DNA from: Bradyrhizobium sp. 186
GTDB taxonomy: Bacteria > Pseudomonadota > Alphaproteobacteria > Rhizobiales > Xanthobacteraceae
DNA length: 64,000 bases
NCBI RefSeq assembly: GCF_023101685.1
Contig: NZ_CP082164.1
Location: 2,852,001-2,916,000, forward strand
Direction of reading: 5' to 3'
A program made the position numbers and the translations under genes. Shown in pieces: positions 34,103 through 43,906 of this stretch. The notes under the pieces were generated by a model. It was given only the letters and a program-made list of their open reading frames with translations. It had not been told where the DNA came from and ran no database searches. Each line of letters opens with the position of its first letter. Positions within the stretch are counted from its first letter, which is position 1.

Positions 34103-35356
34103 TCACTCGACAGTCTGCCAGACCCAGCCGCCATTTCTCCAAAATAAACGGTAGTCGCAGGATTCGTGGCGGCTTTTTTTGCAGCGGCCAAACTCACCAG
34201 GAGACGAGTAGACGATTAGGTTCAGGCGACCGTTTTTCGAAATGCTTATGAAGCGTTCTCGGTCATAGAGTTCTTCCAGGACCTTGCGATAGGCGCGGGG
34301 TCCGAATTGCTTATAAGCGACGAGGTAGCATCCGCGGTTCGAGCATCCGTGTCCTGGTGACGATCCACACACTTGCTGGGAATCGAAAAGGAAGTCCTGC
34401 GACCCGTCACCGTTTAAGTCGACTCTTGCGACGCCTGGCTCTCGTTCTGCCGAAACTTGAATTCCGTCCTCTTTACAAGAAATGGTGATCTCTCGGATTC
34501 TTGTGGCGAGTTCGATTGGAAGGTTTGGCGCGGCTGAGCCGGATGCCGGTGTGGCGGTCGTCTTTAGGCCATCTGCCAGCGACTGATTATCTTCAGGCCG
34601 GAAGAGGATATCGGCGAACCCCTCGATTTTCGGACCTGATATTTCCATGCCGGTTAATTCGGCATGGGCATTCGTCAACTCGATCTCTTTTTCGTTGATC
34701 TTGTTGAATTTGAAGGACCACCGGTCGCTCTCGCTAAGCTGTCTATTTTTGGTGTTGCAGCGGACGATGAACTCGGGAAATTTCTGCGCGTCTAAGACGC
34801 AATCGTAGCTGGTGTCCTTGAGATGGTTGATGATCGTGTAGAATTTGCCCTTTATTGCGAGGCCATTTTTGGTGTGGACCGAAACGTCCCAAAACTGTGC
34901 GTCATCGAAAAGCTTTTGGAAGGACCCGAAGCCATCAAGGGACATGTCTTCCGAAAAGAGGGACATGGCGGTGGCGTCAAGCGGCTTCCCATTGGATTCG
35001 ACGCGAGTGAGAATTAGATCATTTGAGCTGTAATTCGTAGTGAAAGTGAACGACATCGGCCTGCCTTGGTAGTAGGCGGGGCAGTCGTAGCGAAGGCGCT
35101 GCGTGCGGTGGTCATCGTCTTCGATCGAAAGTCTGCACGTATCCGCCGGATAGTGGCTTTCGAAAATCTTCTTATCGGCTAAAGGTCGGACGCGACCTTC
35201 GTGGAAGATCTTGAGGTTGGTTTTTGTCTTCCATAGGTCACTGGCGACACCTCGGTTTGGTCGATCGTTGGCGAGTGCCACCGAAAGACCAAGTGAGCAC
35301 GCGAAACTCAGGCCAGAAGCCAGAATCGTTCCAACGGTCTTAAGGAAGGATGTCAT
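34103..35356 (-). CDS. Exported protein of unknown function (417 aa)
   Basis: MTSFLKTVGTILASGLSFAC begins a signal peptide ending near LSVALA. The body is beta-rich with many Asp, Asn and Lys. Near residue 315 RVDLNGDGSQDFLFD is a DxNxDGxxD calcium-binding-like loop of the FG-GAP/dockerin kind, followed by a Cys-rich piece (VCGSSPGHGCSNRGCYLV). Another Cys pair lies near KKSRHESCDYRLFW. Codon use is AT-richer than neighbours. Its ATG overlaps the stop of a short upstream frame (ATGA), suggesting coupling. No family recognised; periplasmic or surface location expected. Confidence 0.6.
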   Translation of the reverse strand: MTSFLKTVGTILASGLSFACSLGLSVALANDRPNRGVASDLWKTKTNLKIFHEGRVRPLADKKIFESHYPADTCRLSIEDDDHRTQRLRYDCPAYYQGRPMSFTFTTNYSSNDLILTRVESNGKPLDATAMSLFSEDMSLDGFGSFQKLFDDAQFWDVSVHTKNGLAIKGKFYTIINHLKDTSYDCVLDAQKFPEFIVRCNTKNRQLSESDRWSFKFNKINEKEIELTNAHAELTGMEISGPKIEGFADILFRPEDNQSLADGLKTTATPASGSAAPNLPIELATRIREITISCKEDGIQVSAEREPGVARVDLNGDGSQDFLFDSQQVCGSSPGHGCSNRGCYLVAYKQFGPRAYRKVLEELYDRERFISISKNGRLNLIVYSSPGEFGRCKKSRHESCDYRLFWRNGGWVWQTVE

Positions 35357-35511
35357 GGCAGCACCGTCACATAGTTCTGTCCCGATGCCATCGGCTGTAC
35401 GGTGTAGTTGACGACGTACTCTTTCGTCAGGGGCAGGCCCCTCTTCGGGGCTTCTTCTTTTATTTTTGCAATGTCAGCCTCCGAGGTTCCTGTGAACCTC
35501 GCCATCTCCAT
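35353..35511 (-). CDS. Short protein or truncated gene end upstream of the exported protein
   Basis: MEMARFTGTSEADIAKIKEE then APKRGLPLTKEYVVNYTVQP and ending GQNYVTVLP. Codon pattern looks genuine, and the stop overlaps the next ATG by four bases. An in-frame stop lies about 45 bases upstream of the first ATG. Either a 52-residue gene or the C-terminus of a gene cut by the IS5 remnant. Confidence 0.4.
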   Translation of the reverse strand: MEMARFTGTSEADIAKIKEEAPKRGLPLTKEYVVNYTVQPMASGQNYVTVLP

Positions 35512-35571
35512 GATGTCGCTCTGGACCAGCACCGAGCAGAGGCTCTACCACGCCCATTGCAGGAGCGCGCC

Positions 35572-35760
35572 ATGCGATGTCACGATCTGACCGACCAAGA
35601 GTGGGCCTGCTGGGAGCCACTTCTGCCGATACACGTCAGGCCCACCGACAAAAGGATCCCCGGGCGATCGTCAGCGCCATGTTACAGCTGGCCAAGGCTG
35701 GCGCCTCGTCGACCCTTGGGGAAGGGCCGCTCGAGTGCGGGCCTGGTCGAATAATCGCAA
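35572..35760 (+). pseudogene. IS5-family transposase N-terminal remnant
   Basis: MRCHDLTDQEWACWEPLLPI then in the next frame RAIVSAMLQLAKAGA is the start of an IS5-type transposase (the 'LTDEEW..LEPLLP' motif and the 'WLAKTGAPWRDLP' region). Frameshifted after about 25 residues and missing the DDE core. Confidence 0.65.
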
Positions 35761-36710
35761 TGGCTGTCGTATATGTCGGCTCTTGGCACAACCGAACCAA
35801 CCGGGCCGGTCTGATGATGTCCGTTGATTGGGGTAGACCGGAAGCGGTCGGCGGAGCGTCAAATCGGGGTTTTTGACCCAGTACGCAGTTCGGCCTTCAC
35901 GCAGCCCTTGAGAGTTGCCCCAAGGCTACCAGCGCCGCAACCGTCCCGAGTGTCAGCGGGAAATAACTTTCGTGCTAGGTTTCCAATCACGCTGCGCGAA
36001 CAGTGTGGCCCACCGACTCGAACAAACCCACGTCGAAACTCAGTGCGAGTATCTCATGACCAGTCAGGGCCGGCGCATTGCTGGTTGCCACTTGTTGCTG
36101 CGAGGTAACCGCTGGATGCCCATAAGCGTGAACAAAGCGCTTGGAGCCAAAGATCGTTGTTCACCGGGCGGTGCGGTGATTTCCGCATACCTGTCCGCAG
36201 TTGTTGAAGGCGACACAATTGTTGGCTGGACAAAAAACTCAGCGTTCTCGGTTCAAGAGGTGCTGCCCGATGGCACACTAGCACTGCTGGACCTAACTCC
36301 CGCGAAACTGGCGTTGCAAGCTGATAGCGCCGAGATGAAAGCGAGCAAGGCGGGAATAGTTGGGATCAGTTCGCTGATCGCGGGGCGTCGCATTCAGGAA
36401 CAAGAATGCTGGAAACCTTCCGTCGACGTTGCGTGAAGCTGCATTCGAACGCGCTACGGTACAGATACTGGACAAAATTCAGGGTCATTCCGTTGTCGGC
36501 GTGCGTCTGTACGATTGCTGAAACGCGAAAATTCAGCTTTTGATCGCGTTAGGTAAGCCTCTCTCGGTTATCACTCCCGTGTTGGCACCCAGAGGAGAAA
36601 GTTCCTGCGTGGTTGCCGGTCAATATTGCCGACAGATTACCTCCAGATGGGACGTGGTGATATCGGGACGGGCAGAGCATGTCCGCTCTGCCCGGAGATT
36701 TCAGACATCA
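35761..36710. other. Debris region
   Basis: No intact gene. A 125-residue plus frame around 36058-36436 (MPISVNKALGAKDRCSPGG) has no domain and lies among broken genes, so it is not called. Confidence 0.4.
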
Positions 36711-36815
36711 ACTTGTTCCGCTATTGCCAAGGCGTCATCGACCTCAATGCCGAGATACCGGACCGTGCTTTCGATCTTAGTATGACCAGAGATTGCCAGT
36801 CCGCCGGTAGATCAG
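36711..36815 (-). pseudogene. Tyrosine recombinase (integrase) C-terminal fragment
   Basis: The minus strand reads GHTKIESTVRYLGIEVDDAL then AIAEQVDV-stop. This is the final active-site block of a phage-type integrase, with the His of LGHT and the catalytic Tyr in VRYLG. Upstream residues (TGGLAIS) show a deletion relative to the usual TGNLRAVQLLL. All other catalytic residues are missing. Confidence 0.7.
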
Positions 36816-36847
36816 GGTAGCTTTTGTCCGTCGCAGTGAATGCGTGT

Positions 36848-36920
36848 GTTCATGCCGTTGATCCTGTAGGTGCTGGGCTTGTAGAAAGCCTCGCACATCC
36901 CGGCGGCAAGCCGAGCGGGC
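36848..36920 (+). pseudogene. Fragment of an ABC substrate-binding protein
   Basis: AVDPVGAGLVESLAHPGGKPSG matches in short form the loop 'DPVGxGLVxSLAxPGGNxTG' of TrpX-like ABC binding proteins. Only about 25 residues survive before a junction with the AraC fragment. Confidence 0.45.
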
Positions 36921-36941
36921 CGCGGATCGACGTGATCTCGG

Positions 36942-37301
36942 CTAGGCTGGCAGGAACGGCGTATCAAGGAGCTCCTGGATACCAATCTGGACGGGGGCCT
37001 GTCGCTCGAAGATCTCGCGCGGGAGTGTCGGCTCTCCACGCGCCATCTGACCCGTGCATTCAGACAAAGTACTGGAATGCCTCCGCACAAATGGCTCCTG
37101 ATGCGACGTATCGAACGGGCCAAGCATTTGCTCGGTGATTTCGATCTACAAATCTCCGAGATCGCGACGTCATGTGGATTCAGCGATCAAAGCCACTTCA
37201 CTCGCAGCTTCAGTCAGCTTGTGGGAACAAGTCCAGGAGCATGGCGAAGACACGAAGCAGGTGCGAATCGCCTCCAGTCGCCGTCGACACACAACGCGTA
37301 A
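36942..37301 (+). pseudogene. AraC-family regulator, C-terminal part only
   Basis: About 119 residues with both helix-turn-helix units: LSLEDLARECRLSTRHLTRA and ISEIATSCGFSDQSHFTRSF, joined by MRRIERAKHLLGD. No start codon follows the in-frame stop at 36936-36938, and the N-terminal sensor domain is absent. The DNA-binding domain itself is intact, so expression from an alternative start cannot be excluded. Confidence 0.7.
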
Positions 37302-37365
37302 CGCCATTCGTTCGGCAACACTGCTCGCGCCCGGCGGGTTAGCCAGATCGAACGGCGCTCCGCCG

Positions 37366-37590
37366 TCAAGCCGCGACGCCGATCGCTCCTACTTCTTCCG
37401 CCACCGGGAGCCACATATCGACGGTTGTTCCGCAGCCTGGCTTGCTCTGAATAGAGAAGTGACCACCCGACTGCTTGACGATCGCCCGCACGATGGGCAA
37501 GCCGAGACCGGATCCGCGCCCGGGCACCTTCGTCGAAAAGAACGGTTCGATGGCTCGCCGCAGAGCGCCGCGCACAGGATGGAGGCAGCG
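37366..37590 (-). pseudogene. Histidine kinase ATPase-domain fragment
   Basis: AIEPFFSTKVPGRGSGLGLP then IVRAIVKQSGGHFSIQSKPG and GTTVDMWLPV: the F and G2 boxes of the HATPase domain of a sensor kinase. The H-box, N-box and sensor are absent. Fused without a boundary to a glycosyltransferase fragment in another frame. Confidence 0.7.
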
Positions 37591-38125
37591 ACCGCGCAGT
37601 TTTGCCGACGCAGGTGGCAACGAGCAATCCAGCCATTGCCAGATTGAGGAAGACCGCAAAGAGAAGCTCTGCGGTGAGGACGTTCGTGAACAGCAGCAGG
37701 CCCGGATACGTCGCCACGAGGATGATCGGCACGAGTCCACCGGCGCTGCGCGTCGCCGCCTGGGCGGTTGCTGCAAGCGCCAGCATCAGGACGGCCCACG
37801 CCACCTGCTGCAGGCGCACCACCGCTCCGAGGTCGCCTCCGAACGCGAACGTCACGGCCAGGAACGCCGGGTAGCCCGGATCGCGCCCACCCGCCACGGT
37901 CGGCCTTCCAGCCTCCAGCGTGCGAAGCGCAGATTCCACGAAGGACGGCGTGTCGCCCCAGATGACTGGGACCGCCGGCCTGAACGACACGACGATCTCC
38001 ACCAGCAGCGCGGCCCACGCCAGCACGGCCCATGGCCACGGGGACCCGACGCCGCCCCGGGAGGCGGCTCCGCCCGTTGTACGCGCTGGAGCTTCGCGGT
38101 CGGACCGCACGATCGCCATCCACAC
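37590..38125 (-). pseudogene. PMT/ArnT-like glycosyltransferase, N-terminal fragment
   Basis: About 178 residues: AVLAWAALLVEIVVSFRPAV, WGDTPSFVESALRTLEAGRP, RDPGYPAFLAV and several membrane helices (IILVATYPGLLLFTNVLTAE). The first-loop Asp and the 'GYP' pattern are typical of membrane glycosyltransferases that use lipid-linked sugars. It ends at the junction with the kinase fragment near 37590; the C-terminal two thirds are lost. Confidence 0.6.
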
Positions 38126-38262
38126 GGGATGAAGTTCGAATGCCGCCCAGCTTCATGCTAGACCAAAGCGATCTACAAGACCATCGGAGGGCACGGCGTG
38201 CTCCCGGCTCCCTCGCCTTGCGAGACATGATGGTCGACGCCTGTATGCTGCCCTCGACAAGG

Positions 38263-38289
38263 AAAAGGCGCCGGTGGCAGGCCGGCGCC
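38263..38289 (-). terminator. Rho-independent terminator of oxyR
   Basis: GGCGCCGG and CCGGCGCC form a perfect eight-base stem with a seven-base loop; four As on the left become a T-run on the minus strand. It lies 85 bases past the oxyR stop. Confidence 0.7.
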
Positions 38290-38373
38290 CTCGAGGATGC
38301 CCCGGGGCCAGCAAGCACGAGTGAAGAAAAGGCCCCCGGTCGCGAGCTTCTGTCCTTTTGGTAGCGGCCCTAC

Positions 38374-39315
38374 TTAGATCCCGTTCGCAGACCGAGGCGC
38401 GGGGCGGGCGCAGGGCGGCCGCACGGCTGCATTTAGCGCGCTCTTCACCGTCTCACCGAGGGTCAGGAAGTCGACCTTGCGTGGTGACGTCCGGCGCCAT
38501 GCCAGCCCGATGCTGCGGCCAGGCTGCGGCTCGACAAAACGAAGGAGCTTCACTCGGTCGTCGCGCAACTCGACATCGACCGCGACTTCCGGAACCAGTG
38601 TGGCGCCATATCCGCTCGCCACCATTTGCATGACCGTTGCAAGACTGGTCGCACTGAGGCTCGAGGCCACGTTCCAGCGCCCCTTGACACAATAGTCGAG
38701 CGCATGATCCCGCAGACAGTGGCCTTCCTCCAGCAGAATGAGTTTGCGCTTCTTCACGTCGTTGGGCGTCACGCGCGCCGTTTCCGGGAGGGGGTCGTCG
38801 GCGGGCACCGCAAAGAGGAAGCGATCTCTCACGAGATTGACGACTTCAAACTCGGCCATCTTGAGCGGCAACGCCAACAACAACACTTCGAGAGTGCCAC
38901 GCTCGAGATCGGCGAGCAGCACCTTGGTTTGTGCTTCTACCAAATCGAGACGCAGATCGGGATAGTCGCGTTCCAGTTGCGGGAGCAAACGCGGCAAGAT
39001 GTACGGCGCCAGGGTGGGGATCAGGCCAAGGCGCAACGTTCCGCTCAATACTTTGGCTCTATGTTGAGCCAAGTCTGTCAGGTCGCGCACTGCACCGAGG
39101 ATCGCTCTGGCACGTTCCGCGATATCGATGCCAAGTTCGGTGAACATTGGCGCGCCCGGACGCCGCTCGATCAATTCGACACCGAGAGTTCCTTCCAGTT
39201 CGTGGATCTGCATCGAAAGGGCGGGTTGACTGACAGAACATTCCTTCGCGGCTCGCCCGAAGTGTTCCTGACGAGCCAGTGCATCGAGATAATGTAGCTG
39301 CCGGATCGTAACCAC
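38374..39315 (-). CDS. oxyR: OxyR-type LysR regulator
   Basis: Peroxide-sensing LysR activator, 313 aa. N-terminal helix-turn-helix: LHYLDALARQEHFGRAAKEC and SVSQPALSMQIHELEGTLGV. The effector domain has LLEEGHCLRDHALDYC, with Cys200 and Cys209 in the place of the redox-switch Cys199/Cys208 of E. coli OxyR. This separates it from ordinary LysR proteins. It is divergent from groEL with a 419-base gap containing dyads and a tandem repeat; katG or ahpC, its usual neighbours, are not present. Confidence 0.88.
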   Translation of the reverse strand: MVTIRQLHYLDALARQEHFGRAAKECSVSQPALSMQIHELEGTLGVELIERRPGAPMFTELGIDIAERARAILGAVRDLTDLAQHRAKVLSGTLRLGLIPTLAPYILPRLLPQLERDYPDLRLDLVEAQTKVLLADLERGTLEVLLLALPLKMAEFEVVNLVRDRFLFAVPADDPLPETARVTPNDVKKRKLILLEEGHCLRDHALDYCVKGRWNVASSLSATSLATVMQMVASGYGATLVPEVAVDVELRDDRVKLLRFVEPQPGRSIGLAWRRTSPRKVDFLTLGETVKSALNAAVRPPCARPAPRSANGI

Positions 39316-39320
39316 GCCGA

Positions 39321-39333
39321 TAAGATATTCTTA
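39321..39333. promoter_or_regulatory. Dyad just upstream of oxyR
   Basis: TAAGA, three bases, TCTTA, ending six bases from the oxyR start codon on its upstream side. LysR regulators often autoregulate through T-N11-A dyads close to their own start. Role inferred only. Confidence 0.3.
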
Positions 39334-41378
<2,045 letters not shown>

Positions 41379-41397
41379 GCCGATCGACGCTAACACG

Positions 41398-41883
41398 ATG
41401 GAGGAAGATTTCGCGTTGGAGAAAACCAGGCCACTCGGTTTTACGCGCCGAACCGTCTTGACCGCCGCGGTTGCGGGGAGCGCCGGACTTGCGAGCGCCA
41501 CCCTCGCCGCACCGCTGCCCCCGAGCGATGATGCGACGGAACTTGTCAAACAATTGACCGGAAAAACCCCGATCGCGTCGGAGCGCCTTCATTTGGTGAT
41601 GCCGCGGGTCTTTCCGAATGGCTACACCGTGCCCCTCACGCTCGCGATCGACAGTCCCATGACCGAATCCGATCACGTCAACCATGTCTCTGTGCTGGCG
41701 CCGCGAAACCCGCTCGTCGAGGTTGTCACGTTTCATTTTGTCGCACAACGCAGCGAACCTCGCATATCGATGCGCATTCGCCTCGCCCAACCGCAATATG
41801 TCCTGGCGGTCGCGGAGATGAACGACGGTGCGCTACTGATGACCGAGACCTGGGTCGAGGTCGCCACCAACGGATGCAAGTGA
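41398..41883 (+). CDS. soxY: SoxY, sulfur-carrier protein (variant tail)
   Basis: Periplasmic carrier that holds sulfur intermediates on a C-terminal Cys, 161 aa. The start at 41398 gives a twin-arginine signal (FTRRTVLTAAVAGSAGLASA). The body has VFPNGYTVPLTLAIDSPMTE, VNHVSVLAPRNPLVEV and a C-terminal WVEVATNGCK. Canonical SoxY ends in a flexible GGCGG arm; here the Cys is the penultimate residue in a shorter TNGCK tail. Followed 21 bases later by soxZ, its partner. SoxAX, SoxB and SoxCD are absent from the window. Confidence 0.88.
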   Translation: MEEDFALEKTRPLGFTRRTVLTAAVAGSAGLASATLAAPLPPSDDATELVKQLTGKTPIASERLHLVMPRVFPNGYTVPLTLAIDSPMTESDHVNHVSVLAPRNPLVEVVTFHFVAQRSEPRISMRIRLAQPQYVLAVAEMNDGALLMTETWVEVATNGCK

Positions 41884-41904
41884 CATCCCGTGAGGAGGTG
41901 GAGA

Positions 41905-42231
41905 ATGTTCACTCCGGCACCCCGTGTGCAAGTGCCAAGCGCCGCTGCGAAGGGTGAGGTATTTCCGGTCAAGACCCTGATCAGCCATCAGATGGAGACC
42001 GGCTTGCGCCGTGATGACCAAGGCAACGTCATCCCGCGCAAGATCATCAACAAGTTTACCTGCCGCTACAATGACGTGGTGGTGTTCAGCGTCGATCTCC
42101 ACGAGGCCGTTGCGGCGAATCCTTTTATAGAATTCTACCTGCGCGCGACCGAGAGCGGCCGACTAGCGTTCGTCTGGGAAGAGGATGGCGGCGGCACCTA
42201 CGCATTGGAGCACCACCTCACTGTCGCTTAA
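41905..42231 (+). CDS. soxZ: SoxZ, partner of SoxY
   Basis: 108-residue Ig-like protein that forms the heterodimer with SoxY. Recognised by VPSAAAKGEVFPVKTLISHQ, METGLRRDDQGNVIPRKIIN and FIEFYLRATESGRLAFVWED-like end (here FVWEEDGGGTYALEHHLTV). GTGAGGAGGTGGAGA before the ATG at 41905 is a strong ribosome site. No signal peptide, as expected for export with SoxY. Confidence 0.92.
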   Translation: MFTPAPRVQVPSAAAKGEVFPVKTLISHQMETGLRRDDQGNVIPRKIINKFTCRYNDVVVFSVDLHEAVAANPFIEFYLRATESGRLAFVWEEDGGGTYALEHHLTVA

Positions 42232-42315
42232 CGATGTCGTATTGATGTCGCCATGCCGCTTCGCGCCACGAGCAAAGGAATCGCCGATCGCAAATACCAT
42301 GGAGCCAGCCTCAGC

Positions 42316-42621
42316 ATGCGCCAAATTATCGCCGTTTCGATTGCTGCAGGTTCGTTGATTATTCTCGCGGATAGCAGCCAGGCAGCGGACCGCGATGGCG
42401 GAGCTCAGCTCGCCGCGATGTGCGCGTCCTGCCATCGTCCGGATGGCGGCGACCGGGGTATTCCGACGATCCTCGGCATGGATCCGGAGATGCTCACCCG
42501 CGCGATGCTTGCGTACAGATCGCGTGAGCGCCCGAGCCACATCATGCGCGCCGTCGCCCTGTCGCTCAGTGATGAAGAAATCGCGACCGTGGCGCGCTAT
42601 CTTGCTGCGCTGAACAAGTAG
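42316..42621 (+). CDS. Small c-type cytochrome (FccA/SoxE-like)
   Basis: 101 aa with a signal peptide (MRQIIAVSIAAGSLIILADS) and one haem c site, MCASCHRPDGGDRGIP near residue 36. IPTILGMDPEMLTRAMLAYR is typical of the cytochrome subunit of flavocytochrome c sulfide dehydrogenase, and Met in the C-terminal half may be the sixth ligand. It sits nine bases before fccB, so it is probably that enzyme's electron acceptor. The start at 42316 is preferred over 42253 because it begins the signal peptide. Confidence 0.82.
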   Translation: MRQIIAVSIAAGSLIILADSSQAADRDGGAQLAAMCASCHRPDGGDRGIPTILGMDPEMLTRAMLAYRSRERPSHIMRAVALSLSDEEIATVARYLAALNK

Positions 42622-42630
42622 AGTCAGGCC

Positions 42631-43899
42631 ATGAAGCCCCGGACGCGTCGAGAGTTCGGCTGCTTGACGGGAGCAATGGCCCTCGCGGCCTTCGGCCCTC
42701 GATTGGCAGCAAGCGAGGCCAAGGCGAGGGTTGTCGTCGTCGGTGGCGGCATCGGCGGTGCCACGGTCGCCAAGTACTTGGCCGCCACCGCGCCAACGAT
42801 TAAGGTGACGCTGGTTGAGCCAAAGCCGCATTATACGACGTGCTTTTTCAGCAACCTTTATCTCGTCGGGCTACGCTCGTTCGAGTCGCTTTCGCATGGC
42901 TACGAGACACTCGCGCAACGATACGGCATCAATGTCATTCATGACTCCGTAGCAGCGATTGATCCGGTAGCGAAAACCGTCGGGCTCAAGAGTGGCCGAA
43001 AACTGCCTTACGACCGCGTCGCCGTTGCCCCTGGCATCGCTTTCAAATACGACGCCCTCGCGGGGTATGACGAGGCGGCAACGCAGGTCATCCCGCACGC
43101 CTGGAACGCGGGCCCCCAGACGAAGCTGCTGCGCCAGCAACTCGAAAGCATGGAGGACGGCGGCGTCTTTGTGCTCGTCGCGCCCCCCAACCCGTTTCGC
43201 TGCCCGCCTGCCCCCTACGAACGCGCCTCTCTGGTTGCTTGTTATTTCAAACAGTACAAACCGCACTCGAGGATCCTGATACTCGATGCGAAAGATAGCT
43301 TCAACTCGCAGGATCTATTTCTGGATGCCTGGGAACGCCACTATCGGGGCATGATCGAATGGCTACCCGCCCAGTTCACTGGCGGGATAAAGGCAATCGA
43401 TGTGAGGGAGCGATCGATCAAGACTGCGACTGAGACGTTCAAGGCCGCGGTCGCCAACGTCATACCCCCGCAAATGGCCGGCCAGTTCGCGCAGCAGATC
43501 GGCCTGGCGGATCAATCTGGCTGGTGCCCAATCGATCCCGTGACGTTCGAGTCGAAGCTGCAGCCCGGAATCCATGTGGTGGGCGATGCGACCAGCGCCG
43601 GCGATATGCCGAAGTCGGCCTTTGTTGCCAATAGCCAAGCCAAGGCCTGTGCCTTTGCCATCGCCGGGGCACTTACCGGGTCCGAGCGCCTTCCGCCTCA
43701 CTTGTTCAACATGTGCTACACTTTTCTCGCCCCCGACGATGCAGTGAGCAACGCCATCAGCTTCGAGCCCGCCGCCGGGACGATCAAGATCGACCATAGC
43801 TTCGTCAGCCAGGTGCAGGAAAGCGCCGAGACCCGCCGCCGGGCCGCGCACGAGGCGGAAGGCTGGTACGATACTTTTACGCATGACACGTTCGGCTAG
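42631..43899 (+). CDS. fccB: Flavocytochrome c sulfide dehydrogenase, flavoprotein subunit
   Basis: FAD enzyme of 422 aa oxidising sulfide to sulfur in the periplasm. Signal with twin Arg (TRREFGCLTGAMALAAFG), FAD-binding VVVVGGGIGGATVAKYL, and redox Cys residues in PFRCPPAPYERA and FNMCYTF, which match the disulfide pair of FccB. GIHVVGDATSAGDMPKSAFV is the second FAD contact. It forms a unit with the small cytochrome. Its stop faces the copper ATPase stop across only seven bases, and no terminator is visible between them. Confidence 0.9.
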   Translation: MKPRTRREFGCLTGAMALAAFGPRLAASEAKARVVVVGGGIGGATVAKYLAATAPTIKVTLVEPKPHYTTCFFSNLYLVGLRSFESLSHGYETLAQRYGINVIHDSVAAIDPVAKTVGLKSGRKLPYDRVAVAPGIAFKYDALAGYDEAATQVIPHAWNAGPQTKLLRQQLESMEDGGVFVLVAPPNPFRCPPAPYERASLVACYFKQYKPHSRILILDAKDSFNSQDLFLDAWERHYRGMIEWLPAQFTGGIKAIDVRERSIKTATETFKAAVANVIPPQMAGQFAQQIGLADQSGWCPIDPVTFESKLQPGIHVVGDATSAGDMPKSAFVANSQAKACAFAIAGALTGSERLPPHLFNMCYTFLAPDDAVSNAISFEPAAGTIKIDHSFVSQVQESAETRRRAAHEAEGWYDTFTHDTFG

Positions 43900-43906
43900 A
43901 GGGTGG

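Noticed and set aside
33777..34154. 125-residue plus-strand frame
   Set aside because: Overlaps the convincing exported-protein gene on the other strand and has Ser/Arg/Pro-rich composition.
36058..36436. Plus-strand frame MPISVNKALGAKDRCSPGG
   Set aside because: No domain, no good ribosome site, surrounded by truncated genes; evidence too weak for a gene call.
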